A stretch of DNA of 32,420 nucleotides, taken from positions 1 to 32,420 of the forward strand of contig PLRW01000225.1 in assembly GCA_003164955.1 (NCBI GenBank), in the 5' to 3' direction. Shown one piece after another: positions 23,340 to 32,420 of this stretch (positions within the stretch are counted from its first letter, which is position 1; each line of letters begins with the position of its first letter). A program made the position numbers and the translations under genes. The stretch is from Actinomycetota bacterium (lineage in GTDB: Bacteria; Actinomycetota; Actinomycetes; Streptosporangiales; Streptosporangiaceae). The notes under the pieces were generated by a model. The model had not been told where the DNA came from and made no database searches. It saw only the letters and a list, made by a program, of their open reading frames with translations.

Positions 23340-23597
23340 TACCGCCCGCGTGATAACGCTCACCTGACATAGGCCGCGTGGCGCGGCGCCGCCCGCGTGA
23401 GACTGCCCCGCGTGATACCGCCCCGCGGGCGTGGCCCTGGACCGGCCCCGCGGGCGTGGCCCTGGACCGGCCCCGCGGGCGTGGCCCTGGACCGGCCCCG
23501 CGGGCGTGGCCCTGGACCGGCGCCGCCCGCGTGATACTTGCCCGCGTGATACCCCCCCGCGGGCGTGGCCCTGGACCGGCCCCGCGGGCGTGGCCCA
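23330..23597. repeat. GC-rich tandem array, 25-bp units plus CCCGCGTGATA spacers
   Basis: A 25-bp unit starting GCGGGCGTGGCCC and ending CTGGACCGGCCCC is repeated four times head to tail (23425-23524) and again at 23559 and 23584 (the last truncated). A second motif, CCCGCGTGATA or a one-base variant, recurs around and between these blocks, near 23331, 23345, 23392, 23407, 23526 and 23540. The array fills the gap between the decarboxylase-like gene and the promoter of the FAH gene. It is open in several frames on both strands but has no start or conserved product, so I treat it as non-coding repeat. Confidence 0.85.
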
Positions 23598-23631
23598 CTT
23601 GACAGGGCGCCCGTCGCCGCCGGATGATTGG

Positions 23632-23658
23632 CGAAAACTACTTTCATACAATGAGAGC
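23632..23658 (+). promoter_or_regulatory. composite operator, site D
   Basis: CGAAAACT, ACTTTCAT, ACAAT, GAGAGC: the 27-bp element on the plus strand, 12 bases before the ATG of the FAH gene. A TTGACA hexamer is at 23599-23604 and could be the -35 box of a promoter ending just upstream of the element, so bound regulator would block initiation or early elongation. Confidence 0.7.
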
Positions 23659-23670
23659 GAGTCGCCGTCA

Positions 23671-24552
23671 ATGAAGCTGGTCACGTTCGATGCCGGTCGG
23701 GTGGGTCGTCTGGAGGGCGACGTCGTTGTCGAGCTCGACTGCGCCTCGACTCGCGAGTGGTTCGAGCGGAGCGGCCAGGTCGGCGAGACGGGGGAGCGCC
23801 TCCCGGTGGCGGACGTCCGGCTGCGGGCGCCGATCGTGCCGAAGAAGTTCTTCCACACGGCCGGAAACTTCGCTGATCATCACGAGGAACTTCAGGCTGT
23901 CGACTGGTCCCACCCGGTGCACAAGGGGATCGTGTTCTTCCAGAACGTCGACGCGATCATCGGCCCGGACGACGCCATCGTGTACCCCGAGGGCCTGACG
24001 AAGGAACTCGACTACGAGCTCGAGCTCGCGATCATCATCGGCCGCAGCGGCAAGTTCTTCGGGCCCGAGGAGGCCGAGGACTACGTCGCCGGGTACATGG
24101 TCTTCAACGACATCACGGCCCGCGACATCCAGCGCCGGGAGATGCAGTCCGGCGTGTTCTCGTTCTCCAAGGCGATCGACACCTTCTGCCCGATCGGCCC
24201 CTGGATCGTAACCAAGGACGAGGTGCCTGATGCCCAGGCACTGCCGATGGAGCTACGGGTCAACGGGCAGGTCCGGCAGCGCGGCAACACCGCCAAGATG
24301 CTCATCTCCATCCCTCACCTCGTCGCCTACCACTCGGCACAGGGCTACTCGGCCGGGGACATCCTCACCACCGGGACAATCTCGGGCGTGGCCGCGGTCC
24401 AGCCCAACCCGTTCGAGTTTTACCTGCAGCCCGGTGACAACATTGAGGCCGAGATCGACGGCGTCGGCGTTCTCCGCAACCACGTCGTGCCCTGGAGCGC
24501 CGCACACAGCACCCCGCCGTACTCGACCGACCTCTACTCCTCGACCAGCTGA
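23671..24552 (+). CDS. fumarylacetoacetate hydrolase (FAH) family protein
   Basis: A 293-residue FAH-superfamily enzyme. The metal ligands are Glu116 and Glu118 in DYELELA and Asp147 in VFNDITARDIQ. KNFADH-like sequence (GNFADHHEE) and GTISGVA near the C-terminus are typical. Members cleave C-C bonds of acylpyruvates and fumarylpyruvate, or isomerise and decarboxylate ring-cleavage products such as 2-hydroxyhepta-2,4-dienedioate, with Mg or Mn. The closest look is to the ureidoglycolate lyase/acylpyruvase group. The start at 23671 has a weak ribosome binding site, and the short 12-base distance from operator D suggests a very short leader. It is followed by the VOC and methyltransferase genes on the same strand. 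Confidence 0.92.
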   Translation: MKLVTFDAGRVGRLEGDVVVELDCASTREWFERSGQVGETGERLPVADVRLRAPIVPKKFFHTAGNFADHHEELQAVDWSHPVHKGIVFFQNVDAIIGPDDAIVYPEGLTKELDYELELAIIIGRSGKFFGPEEAEDYVAGYMVFNDITARDIQRREMQSGVFSFSKAIDTFCPIGPWIVTKDEVPDAQALPMELRVNGQVRQRGNTAKMLISIPHLVAYHSAQGYSAGDILTTGTISGVAAVQPNPFEFYLQPGDNIEAEIDGVGVLRNHVVPWSAAHSTPPYSTDLYSSTS

Positions 24553-24649
24553 TCAAAGCCGTCTCAACGTCGAGATGGAGATCGTCGTGACCGGCACCGC
24601 GCTCAAGGGCCCCGCGCGGCACGACGACGTGCAGGTCGGCTGACGGCCG

Positions 24650-25150
24650 ATGGGACCCGGGCTGCACCACATCGGCTACTGGGTCGACGACCTGGACTCC
24701 GCGGTGCAGCGGTGGGGCGAGGATCTCGGCGTCGGCCCGTTCCAGGTCATCGAGCACGTGCCGTTCGACTCGTTCGTGCTGACGGCCGGCGGTCAGCACG
24801 ACGACCGCGTCGTGTTCGACCACTCGGCCGCTTTCGCCGCCTGGGGGCCGGTCGTGGTGGAACTGGACCAGGTCCACGGGATCGATGGCCGTCTCGCGGC
24901 CGCATACGGCATCGCCCCGGGCACGGTCGGCCACATCTCGTGGGTGGTGCCCGATGTGGCGCAGGAGAGTGCCCGGCTGGCGCGGCTGGGATGCCGGCTG
25001 ATCAACACCGCCCGGTCGGGTCCGATCTCGGTCGCCTGGCACGACGGCGGCCCGCTGTTCCCGCATCCGATCGAGCTGCACCAGCACAACGACGTCATCG
25101 CCGGCCTGCACGACCGTCTGGTCGCGCTGGTCGCGCTCGACGACCGCTGA
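24650..25150 (+). CDS. VOC family (glyoxalase/methylmalonyl-CoA-epimerase-like) protein
   Basis: A 166-residue vicinal-oxygen-chelate protein. GLHHIGYWVDDLDSAVQRWGEDLGVGPF is the first beta-alpha module with the metal-binding His, and GHISWVVPDVAQESARLARLGCRL is the second; the C-terminal strand PIELHQHND carries a Glu ligand. The pattern resembles VOC proteins near steroid, lignin or aromatic catabolic genes (13-lactoylglutathione-lyase/epimerase type). It is 97 bases after the FAH gene and 15 bases before the methyltransferase gene. The reaction could be ring cleavage, epimerisation or isomerisation; sequence alone does not decide. Confidence 0.82.
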   Translation: MGPGLHHIGYWVDDLDSAVQRWGEDLGVGPFQVIEHVPFDSFVLTAGGQHDDRVVFDHSAAFAAWGPVVVELDQVHGIDGRLAAAYGIAPGTVGHISWVVPDVAQESARLARLGCRLINTARSGPISVAWHDGGPLFPHPIELHQHNDVIAGLHDRLVALVALDDR

Positions 25151-25165
25151 CGCCCTGGAGGGAAC

Positions 25166-25966
25166 ATGCCGGCCGGCATCAGCGCCGCGGCCGAGGTCCA
25201 GCGCCGCCTGTGGGGCACCGACCCGCGGGCGTGGGCGGACCTGGCCGAGGCGCACAACCGCCCGCTGTTCGAGGCGGTACTCGACGCCGCAGGCGTTGGC
25301 CATGGCACTCGTGTGCTCGACGTGGGCTGCGGATCCGGCCTCACGCTGGTCCTGGCCGCCCAGCGCGGCGCGACGCCCAGCGGCCTGGACATCAGCCCGA
25401 GCCTGCTGGGCCTGGCCCGCGAGCGGCTCCCGGAAGCCGACCTGCGCGAAGGCGACATGGAGTCCCTGCCGTTCGGCGATAGCGCCGTTGACGCCGTAGT
25501 CGGCGTCAACGCGTTCCAGTTCGCCGGCGACCCGCGGCGGGCGCTACGCGAGGCGGCCCGCGTCGTCCGGCCGGGCGGCCACGTGGTGGCCAGCCTGTTC
25601 GCGGCGCCCGAACGCTCCCAGGGCACGGCTGTGCACGAGGCCATGAGCGCGCTCATCCCGCCCGAGCAGGCCGACGACCACGCTCCGTACGCCCTGTCGG
25701 CGCCCGGCAACCTGGAGGCGGCGATGGCGGACGCCGGCCTGCGCGCTGCGGAAAGTGGCGAGGTCGTGTGCTGCTGGCGCTACGCCTCGATGGACGACGC
25801 GGTCCTCGGCCTCCTTTGCTCCGCGGGCGGCGCCCGGGCCATCCAGGCGGCAGGTGAGCCCATGGTCCGCGACGTCCTGCGGCGTACCCTCGGGCAGTTC
25901 CAGGACCCGCAGAGCGGGGTCGTCACCATGCGGAACACGTTCCGGTGGGTAGCGGCCCGCCGGTGA
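25166..25966 (+). CDS. class I SAM-dependent methyltransferase
   Basis: A 266-residue Rossmann-fold methyltransferase (Methyltransf_11/25 type). VLDVGCGSG (50-58) binds S-adenosylmethionine, GLDIS supplies the acidic residue after strand 2, EGDMESLPFGDSAVDAVVGVNAFQF is the typical strand-4 region, and ALREAARVVRPGGHVVA closes the core. GGAGGG lies 7 bases before the ATG. It is the last gene of the plus-strand series FAH, VOC, methyltransferase. In a catabolic setting a methyltransferase is unusual. It may protect or modify a phenolic intermediate, or belong to a biosynthetic branch. The substrate is unknown. Confidence 0.88.
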   Translation: MPAGISAAAEVQRRLWGTDPRAWADLAEAHNRPLFEAVLDAAGVGHGTRVLDVGCGSGLTLVLAAQRGATPSGLDISPSLLGLARERLPEADLREGDMESLPFGDSAVDAVVGVNAFQFAGDPRRALREAARVVRPGGHVVASLFAAPERSQGTAVHEAMSALIPPEQADDHAPYALSAPGNLEAAMADAGLRAAESGEVVCCWRYASMDDAVLGLLCSAGGARAIQAAGEPMVRDVLRRTLGQFQDPQSGVVTMRNTFRWVAARR

Positions 25967-26175
25967 TCCACCACGTCGGCGCCATCGTCCCGGTATCCGC
26001 CCGGCGACAGCGGGGATGCCGTCGGGCGTGGCGAGACAGGTGATCAGACCGGTCAGGAATCGAGAAGCGCGGACCACCGAGCCGCAGCTAGCGTGGCCGT
26101 CATGGACGTCACGGGGCTTCCCGTTCGTCTTTAAGCCAGACAATCCCGACCAGACCCACGACTTCAGGAGTGACC

Positions 26176-26532
26176 ATGACCGGCTCTTCCACCCAGGGAA
26201 TCAAGACCGTGCTGCATCCCGTTTCCGACCTGGTGAAGGCCAAGGCGGTGTACGCCGCCCTGCTCGGCGTCCCGCCGCAGACCGACGAGTCCTACTACGT
26301 CGGCTTCGAGGCCGCGGGCCAGCACATCGGGCTGGTGCCGGGCGGTGGACCGCAGGGCATGACCTCGCCGGTGGCCTACTGGCACGTGCCGGACATCGAG
26401 GCGAAGCTGGCCGAGGTGACCGCCGCGGGTGCCATCGTGAAGGAGCCCGCGCACGACGTCGGTGGCGGCCGCCTGGTGGCCACCGTCACGGACCCCGATG
26501 GCAACGTGCTCGGGCTGCTTCAGGATCGGTGA
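26176..26532 (+). CDS. VOC family protein (glyoxalase-like)
   Basis: A 118-residue single VOC domain: [62 protein letters not shown] and the closing [12 protein letters not shown]. The ATG at 26176 has AGGAG six bases ahead; a GTG at 26170 is less well placed. Such small VOC proteins often sit beside UvrA-like genes in actinobacteria, as here, 143 bases upstream of the ABC protein. They may bind or inactivate antibiotics or electrophiles (bleomycin/glyoxalase resistance fold). Confidence 0.85.
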   Translation: MTGSSTQGIKTVLHPVSDLVKAKAVYAALLGVPPQTDESYYVGFEAAGQHIGLVPGGGPQGMTSPVAYWHVPDIEAKLAEVTAAGAIVKEPAHDVGGGRLVATVTDPDGNVLGLLQDR

Positions 26533-26620
26533 GGGCCGGCCCCCGCTCCCGCGCCCAGCGTCACCGGACGTACTGCTCGAAGCTGGTTAGATCGAGCCAG
26601 GCGACCCCGGCGGAGGCCGC

Positions 26621-26664
26621 GAAGGCGGGTCCCGCCTAACAGGAAGGCGGGCCCCGCCGAACAG
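26621..26664. repeat. 22-bp tandem repeat with internal palindromes
   Basis: Two adjacent 22-bp units (26621-26642 and 26643-26664), each with a GGCGGG-n-CCCGCC dyad and ending AACAG, differing at two positions. They lie immediately upstream of the ribosome binding site of the UvrA-like gene and could form two small hairpins in its leader. Confidence 0.75.
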
Positions 26665-26675
26665 ATGGAGACACG

Positions 26676-29066
<2,391 letters not shown>

Positions 29067-29155
29067 CCGAGGCCCACGCGGGCACCGCGAGACGAGTGTT
29101 GGCTGGCATCTGCCCAGGTCAGCTCGGATGAAGGAGGCTCCAGGCAGTCTGGACC

Positions 29156-29226
29156 CATCATCCGCCGGTCCTGGGTCCGAGTCCCGGAGGCGAGAAATCT
29201 GGGTTCGAGTCCCGGAGGCGAGAAAT
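29156..29226 (+). repeat. tRNA-derived fragment with duplicated T-arm
   Basis: Bases 29156-29185 match the intact CAT tRNA (1341-1370), from anticodon through anticodon stem, variable loop and T-arm, at 28 of 30 positions. The sequence then diverges (GGAGGCGAGAAAT), and the 28-bp unit beginning CTGGGTCCGAGTCCC is repeated at 29199-29226 with one change. The acceptor-stem 3' half is not present, so this cannot be a functional tRNA. Such fragments are typical of attachment sites of elements that integrate in tRNA genes. Confidence 0.75.
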
Positions 29227-29393
29227 AACGGCTCGCGGCGGATCGGTGCGGAGGAGTACAGTCACGCCTGGCGGTTTCCGGCCGCCTCTGGGTCCGCGGG
29301 CAGAGCTGTAAGGTCACCGGCTTCGCATTTTGATCGATGGCATGTCTTTCCAGCCCGATGTCGCGGACCCGCGGGCGCCGAGGAAGGACTGCC

Positions 29394-30892
29394 TTGTCCG
29401 ATCAGTCACGCGCGTTCCCCGACCGGCCCAGCCTCCGGTACCTGAAGCTTGAGGCGAAACGGCGCCTTTCTGCCGGGGAGTTCGCAACACTCCATGATGC
29501 TCAGCTCGCTATCGCCCGTGAGCACGGGCGGCCGAGCTGGGCCGCGCTGAAAGAATTCATCGACGATCGTCCCGGCCCGGCCGGCCCGGCGCTCACCCAG
29601 GTGAGGTGGGTCATATCGCGTTTCCAGGAGGCCGGCACCCCGGACTGGATCGTCCCGGACGGCGGCGAGCTACGTGAGCACTTCGGCGAGCATTATCTGA
29701 CCCTGGTCCCGCCCGACACGATGATCAGGACGCTTACCCAGGTGGCTGAGCGGCTGCAGGACGAGCTCGTCGTCACGCGCGAGACACCCCTGGCCGTGCG
29801 CGCGCAGATCGGCGGCATGGCGGTAGAGGGGGCGGCCGAGGTCGCCGCGCCGCACCGGCTGACCCGGCTGCGCATGTACAGCCTGGGCCAGCGGGTCACC
29901 GGCCCGCGCGTCGCGGCGCCATCAACCCGCACCTCCGGTGAGGTGCCCGGCGCCGCAGCCGAGGTGGCCGAGGAATCATGCACTGAGCTCGGCCTGCCCG
30001 GCCTCGCGCTGGCGGGCGCGGCCAGCGGCGGCGTGTGGGTGGCCACCCGGGGCTGGCCGACCTGGACCGGGCCGAGGCTCTGGACCCCGCCCACCGTTTC
30101 CCGGCGTACTCGATCACCAAGGTCATCACGTCGACCGCCGTCCTGCGGCTTGTTGCCGCTGGCCAGGTCGGCCTAGACGACCCGGCTAACGAGCACCTGC
30201 GCACGGTCCGGCTCGCCGACGATGCCGTTACCATCCGGGAGTTGCTGACGCACACCGGCGGCGTGGACAGCCCCGGTGAGCTGTTCGCCGGCCGCGTCCC
30301 CGACCTGGTCGCGCTCACCGGCCCGGTCATCGCGTGCAGCAGCCCGCGCGGCACGTTCGCCTACAGCCACGGCGGATACGCGATGCTGGGGCAGTTGATC
30401 GCCGACGTCACCGGATCGCCTTACCCGGACGCGGCGGCCCGCCTGGTGATTGAGCCCCTTGGCATGGCCAGTTCATCGTTTCCCGAGCGCTGGCCGGATA
30501 CCGCCGCGATCACCGGCTACCGGTTGGCCGGCGACGGTACGTTCGAGCCGGCACCGGCCGAGGTCTGCACCCTGCCGGCCGCCGGTGGCCTATGGACGAC
30601 CGCGGCCGACCTGGTGCGCTTCGGCCGCGGCTGGGCGTCGCTGCTGCCTGACGAGCTCGCACGTGAAGCGCTCCGGCCGCACGTCGCGCAGGATACCGCC
30701 GGCGCCGCGCACGTCGGCCTGGGCTGGCTGATCAATCCGGCCAAGGATGTCTCCGGGCACACCGGCGGTGGCCCCGGTGCTGCCTCATCCCTGATCGTCA
30801 CGCTCAGCAGCGGCCAGGTGGGCGTCGCCATGACGAACCGTCTCGTGCCGATCGAGCCCGTCACCGCCCGCCTGGTCCGGCCCATCGTTTAG
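29394..30892 (+). pseudogene. beta-lactamase-family serine hydrolase, frameshifted
   Basis: Two frames together encode one protein. The 5' part has an N-terminal module PSLRYLKLEAKRRLSAGEFATLHDAQ...PSWAALKEFI, seen in actinobacterial hydrolases, then a linker domain, and reaches GLPGLALAGAASGGVWVATRG. The 3' part continues GLADLDRAEALDPAHRFPAYSITK, with the class C beta-lactamase-like SxxK (Ser in SITK near 30110), YSHGGY in place of YxN, LTHTGG and HTGG in place of KTG. The switch occurs at the GGGG run around 30047-30051; one extra G would restore a single frame. Either a real single-base deletion or a sequencing error is possible. The TTG at 29394 with AGGAAGGA upstream is the preferred start; an ATG at 29337 is an alternative. 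Confidence 0.78.
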
Positions 30893-31031
30893 CCGGGCCC
30901 GTACCGGCAGCAGCCGTCCCGGCTGGCAGGTTCCGGGGCGGCTCGCCGCGTACCTCGCGGTACCTGACCTGTGCAGGCGTACTGGCAGCAGATCACCTTC
31001 GATCAGAATTCCGCGGTTCGCTTGCTGGTAC

Positions 31032-31853
31032 CTACGGTCCACCGCGAGAGCATGCCCTGATTGCGTCGTCGAGTACGGATGGGCGCGGCTCGTCCTGCTG
31101 CCACCCCTCCCGCCGGAGCCGTTCCAGCGCGGGGAGTGCTTCCGGCGCCCCCAGTTCCGCCGCCGCCTCGACGATAAGGTTGCCCGGCGCATCACCAAGA
31201 CGGGGCAGCAGCGCTGGCAGGGTCCGGGGATCGCCCCGTCGGGCGAGGCCGAGCAGGGCCTCGCCCGCCGTATCCCCCTCCTCGTCGTCCAGCCGGCCTG
31301 CCAGGGCCTCGCGGATAGGCCCGGTGTCCTCATCGAGCTGGGTCCCCAGACCGAACGTTGCCCAGTCGCGAGTGTCCGGGTCAGGGTCGGTGGCGAGCCG
31401 TATCAGCGCTTCGACGGCTTGAGAGCTGGGCGGATCGCCGGCCACGCTGGGAAGAGCGAAAGCGGCCGCGAAGCGAACCTCCGCCGCGGGATGGGATGCG
31501 TGCCGGCAGACGGCCGGCCGGCCGCGTGGATCGGCGAGGTGGCCAAGGGCGGTGATGGCCGAAGCGAGGACCGCCGGGCGGTTGTCATCGCATGCCCCGA
31601 CAACGACAGGCAGCGTGTCATCGAGCCAAGGCCGATTCGCCGGTGCCCCGATCTGGCCGAGGATGTCGAGGCCGAGCACCCGTTCGACGATGCCATCCAG
31701 GCCGGCCAGCGCGCAGACCGTGTCGAACGTCGGCCGGTCCGTTCGGCGCTGCAGATCGCGGACGATGTCCCACCGGTCGTCGGCCTCATAATCCGCGAAG
31801 GCAGCGGCCCGCCTCAGCAAGAGCTGAAGATCGCCCTCGTCCTCCACGCTCAT
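31032..31853 (-). CDS. HEAT-repeat protein
   Basis: A 273-residue helical-repeat protein. Repeats of about 30 residues recur: RWDIVRDLQRRTDRPTFDTVCALAG, RPAVLASAITALGHLADPRG, AAEVRFAAAFALPSVAG, DPDTRDWATFGLGTQLDED, DTAGEALLGLARRGDPRTLPALLPRLGD, GNLIVEAAAELGAPEALPALERL. The protein is acidic and cytoplasmic with no catalytic motif. HEAT proteins of this actinobacterial type act as scaffolds, or as lyase-like or DNA glycosylase-related folds in other branches. The ATG at 31853 is chosen from protein composition; the frame stays open further upstream but that sequence is Pro/Arg/His-rich and not HEAT-like. No clear ribosome binding site precedes it. A real function cannot be assigned. Confidence 0.8.
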   Translation of the reverse strand: MSVEDEGDLQLLLRRAAAFADYEADDRWDIVRDLQRRTDRPTFDTVCALAGLDGIVERVLGLDILGQIGAPANRPWLDDTLPVVVGACDDNRPAVLASAITALGHLADPRGRPAVCRHASHPAAEVRFAAAFALPSVAGDPPSSQAVEALIRLATDPDPDTRDWATFGLGTQLDEDTGPIREALAGRLDDEEGDTAGEALLGLARRGDPRTLPALLPRLGDAPGNLIVEAAAELGAPEALPALERLRREGWQQDEPRPSVLDDAIRACSRGGP

Positions 31854-32209
31854 GTGCCGGAGGATATAAGGCTGGTCCGTTTCTGGCGTGCCCGGCAGCG
31901 GCTGGCTGCCGTCGAACGAGATCTGGTGGGGCGGAGCTGGCATAGGAGCGGCGAGCCCGGTGGGTGTCGGAGACTGCACCCGAGTCCCTGATCCGGTTGT
32001 CGGATCGAGCCGGTGGAGGACCTCTTGGCTGACATCGACCAGAGCCTCACCGCCGCTGGGTGAGGCAGTTTGGCTGGCCCCGGCCGTGGTCTGGCGGGTG
32101 TCAAGGAGCGCAGCGCAGGCCGCGCCGTGGGGCCAGGATTCGCGACGCGCCGGGCCGTGGGTAGAGGTCCGCGCAGGGTGCCCGCGCCGGGCCATGCCCG
32201 CGCGGGGCG
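31854..32209. other. 356-bp gap between HEAT-repeat and HNH genes
   Basis: The minus-strand frame of the HEAT gene stays open here but encodes low-complexity Pro/Arg/Ser sequence without repeats, so I take it as the HEAT gene's upstream region. No RNA gene, clear promoter or repeat is visible. Confidence 0.4.
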
Positions 32210-32420
32210 TCAGGGGGCGCGGGGTTTGGTCTGGCTGGGCAGGGGGCTGTCGAGGGTGGGCCAGCCGCTGGGGTGGGTGAACCGCAGGGTGGTGTTGGGG
32301 TTGCCGGTGATGGTCCAGCCGAGCAGGTGGACGTGGTAGTGGTGGTGGACGAAGCACAGCAGGGCGGTGTCGTTGAGGCTGGTGGTGCCGCCTTGGCTCC
32401 AGGGCCGCAGGTGGTGGGCG
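32210..32420 (-). CDS. DUF222/HNH endonuclease family protein, C-terminal end (partial)
   Basis: The last 69 full codons of a gene that continues beyond the window edge. Reading from 32419, it gives AHHLRPWSQGG, then LNDTALLCFVHHHYHVH, then a tail ending TKPRAP and TGA at 32210-32212. This is the HNH active-site half of the 13E12/DUF222 repeat family, very common in actinobacterial genomes and often associated with repeats and mobile DNA. The metal-binding histidines AHH and HHHYH are intact. It has no start codon inside the window. Confidence 0.85.
   Translation of the reverse strand, partial: AHHLRPWSQGGTTSLNDTALLCFVHHHYHVHLLGWTITGNPNTTLRFTHPSGWPTLDSPLPSQTKPRAP

Noticed and set aside
23340..23597. 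CRISPR array
   Set aside because: The units are directly contiguous 25-mers with no unique spacers of constant length, and no cas genes are present.
23251..23858. Repetitive ORFs through the 25-bp array on both strands
   Set aside because: The peptides (GHARGAGPGPRPRG and similar) are direct translations of the DNA repeat. There is no ribosome binding site, and a known promoter/operator region lies inside them.
24575..24643. A 22-codon frame (MEIVVTGTALKG...) between the FAH and VOC genes
   Set aside because: No good ribosome binding site and too short to judge. It may be a remnant of a deleted gene, so it is noted but not annotated.

Overview
The window is about 70% GC and has dense, overlapping gene junctions (ATGA and GTGA stop/start overlaps) and GTG and TTG starts. 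It carries families typical of Actinomycetota: a DUF222/HNH endonuclease, an actinobacterial HEAT-repeat protein, GlcG-like proteins and UvrA-like ABC proteins. It is most likely chromosomal DNA of a filamentous actinomycete. The genus cannot be fixed from sequence alone.

Left part (1-7,570): an acetamidase/formamidase gene, a CAT-anticodon tRNA, a decayed KaiC/RAD55-like ATPase remnant directly against the tRNA, and a two-gene surface-polysaccharide unit. That unit is a membrane GT2 synthase fused to a NodB-type deacetylase, followed by a GH16 lipoprotein. Three small proteins follow: one secreted, one single-pass membrane and one unrecognised.

Centre (7,568-25,966): an accessory catabolic region that looks like one regulon. 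Operon 1 (minus) is SDR, FAD oxidase, amidohydrolase, alpha/beta hydrolase. A flavin reductase-like gene with a zinc ribbon diverges from it. Operon 2 (minus) is a branched-chain-amino-acid-type ABC importer (LivG, LivF, binding protein, fused LivH-LivM). Operon 3 (minus) is SDR, SDR, double GlcG protein, ketopantoate-reductase-like protein. Diverging from operon 3 are an IclR regulator with a carboxymuconolactone-decarboxylase-like gene, then a fumarylacetoacetase-family hydrolase, a VOC protein and a methyltransferase. A 27-bp composite inverted-repeat element (GAAA-N3-ACTTTCAT-N5-GARAGT) lies at all four promoter regions of this block and nowhere else that I could find upstream of a gene. 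The simplest reading is an IclR-controlled uptake and degradation pathway for an oxygenated, probably aromatic or plant-derived, compound. The substrate cannot be named.

Right part (26,176-32,420): a VOC protein and a UvrA-like double ABC ATPase (DrrC-like resistance type), then a tRNA-derived fragment in tandem. After that come a frameshifted beta-lactamase-family serine hydrolase, a HEAT-repeat protein and the 3' end of a DUF222/HNH gene. The tRNA-derived fragment (29,156-29,226) matches the anticodon-to-T-arm part of the intact tRNA at 1,307, so the 27.8 kb between them may be an old genomic island. No integrase is visible.
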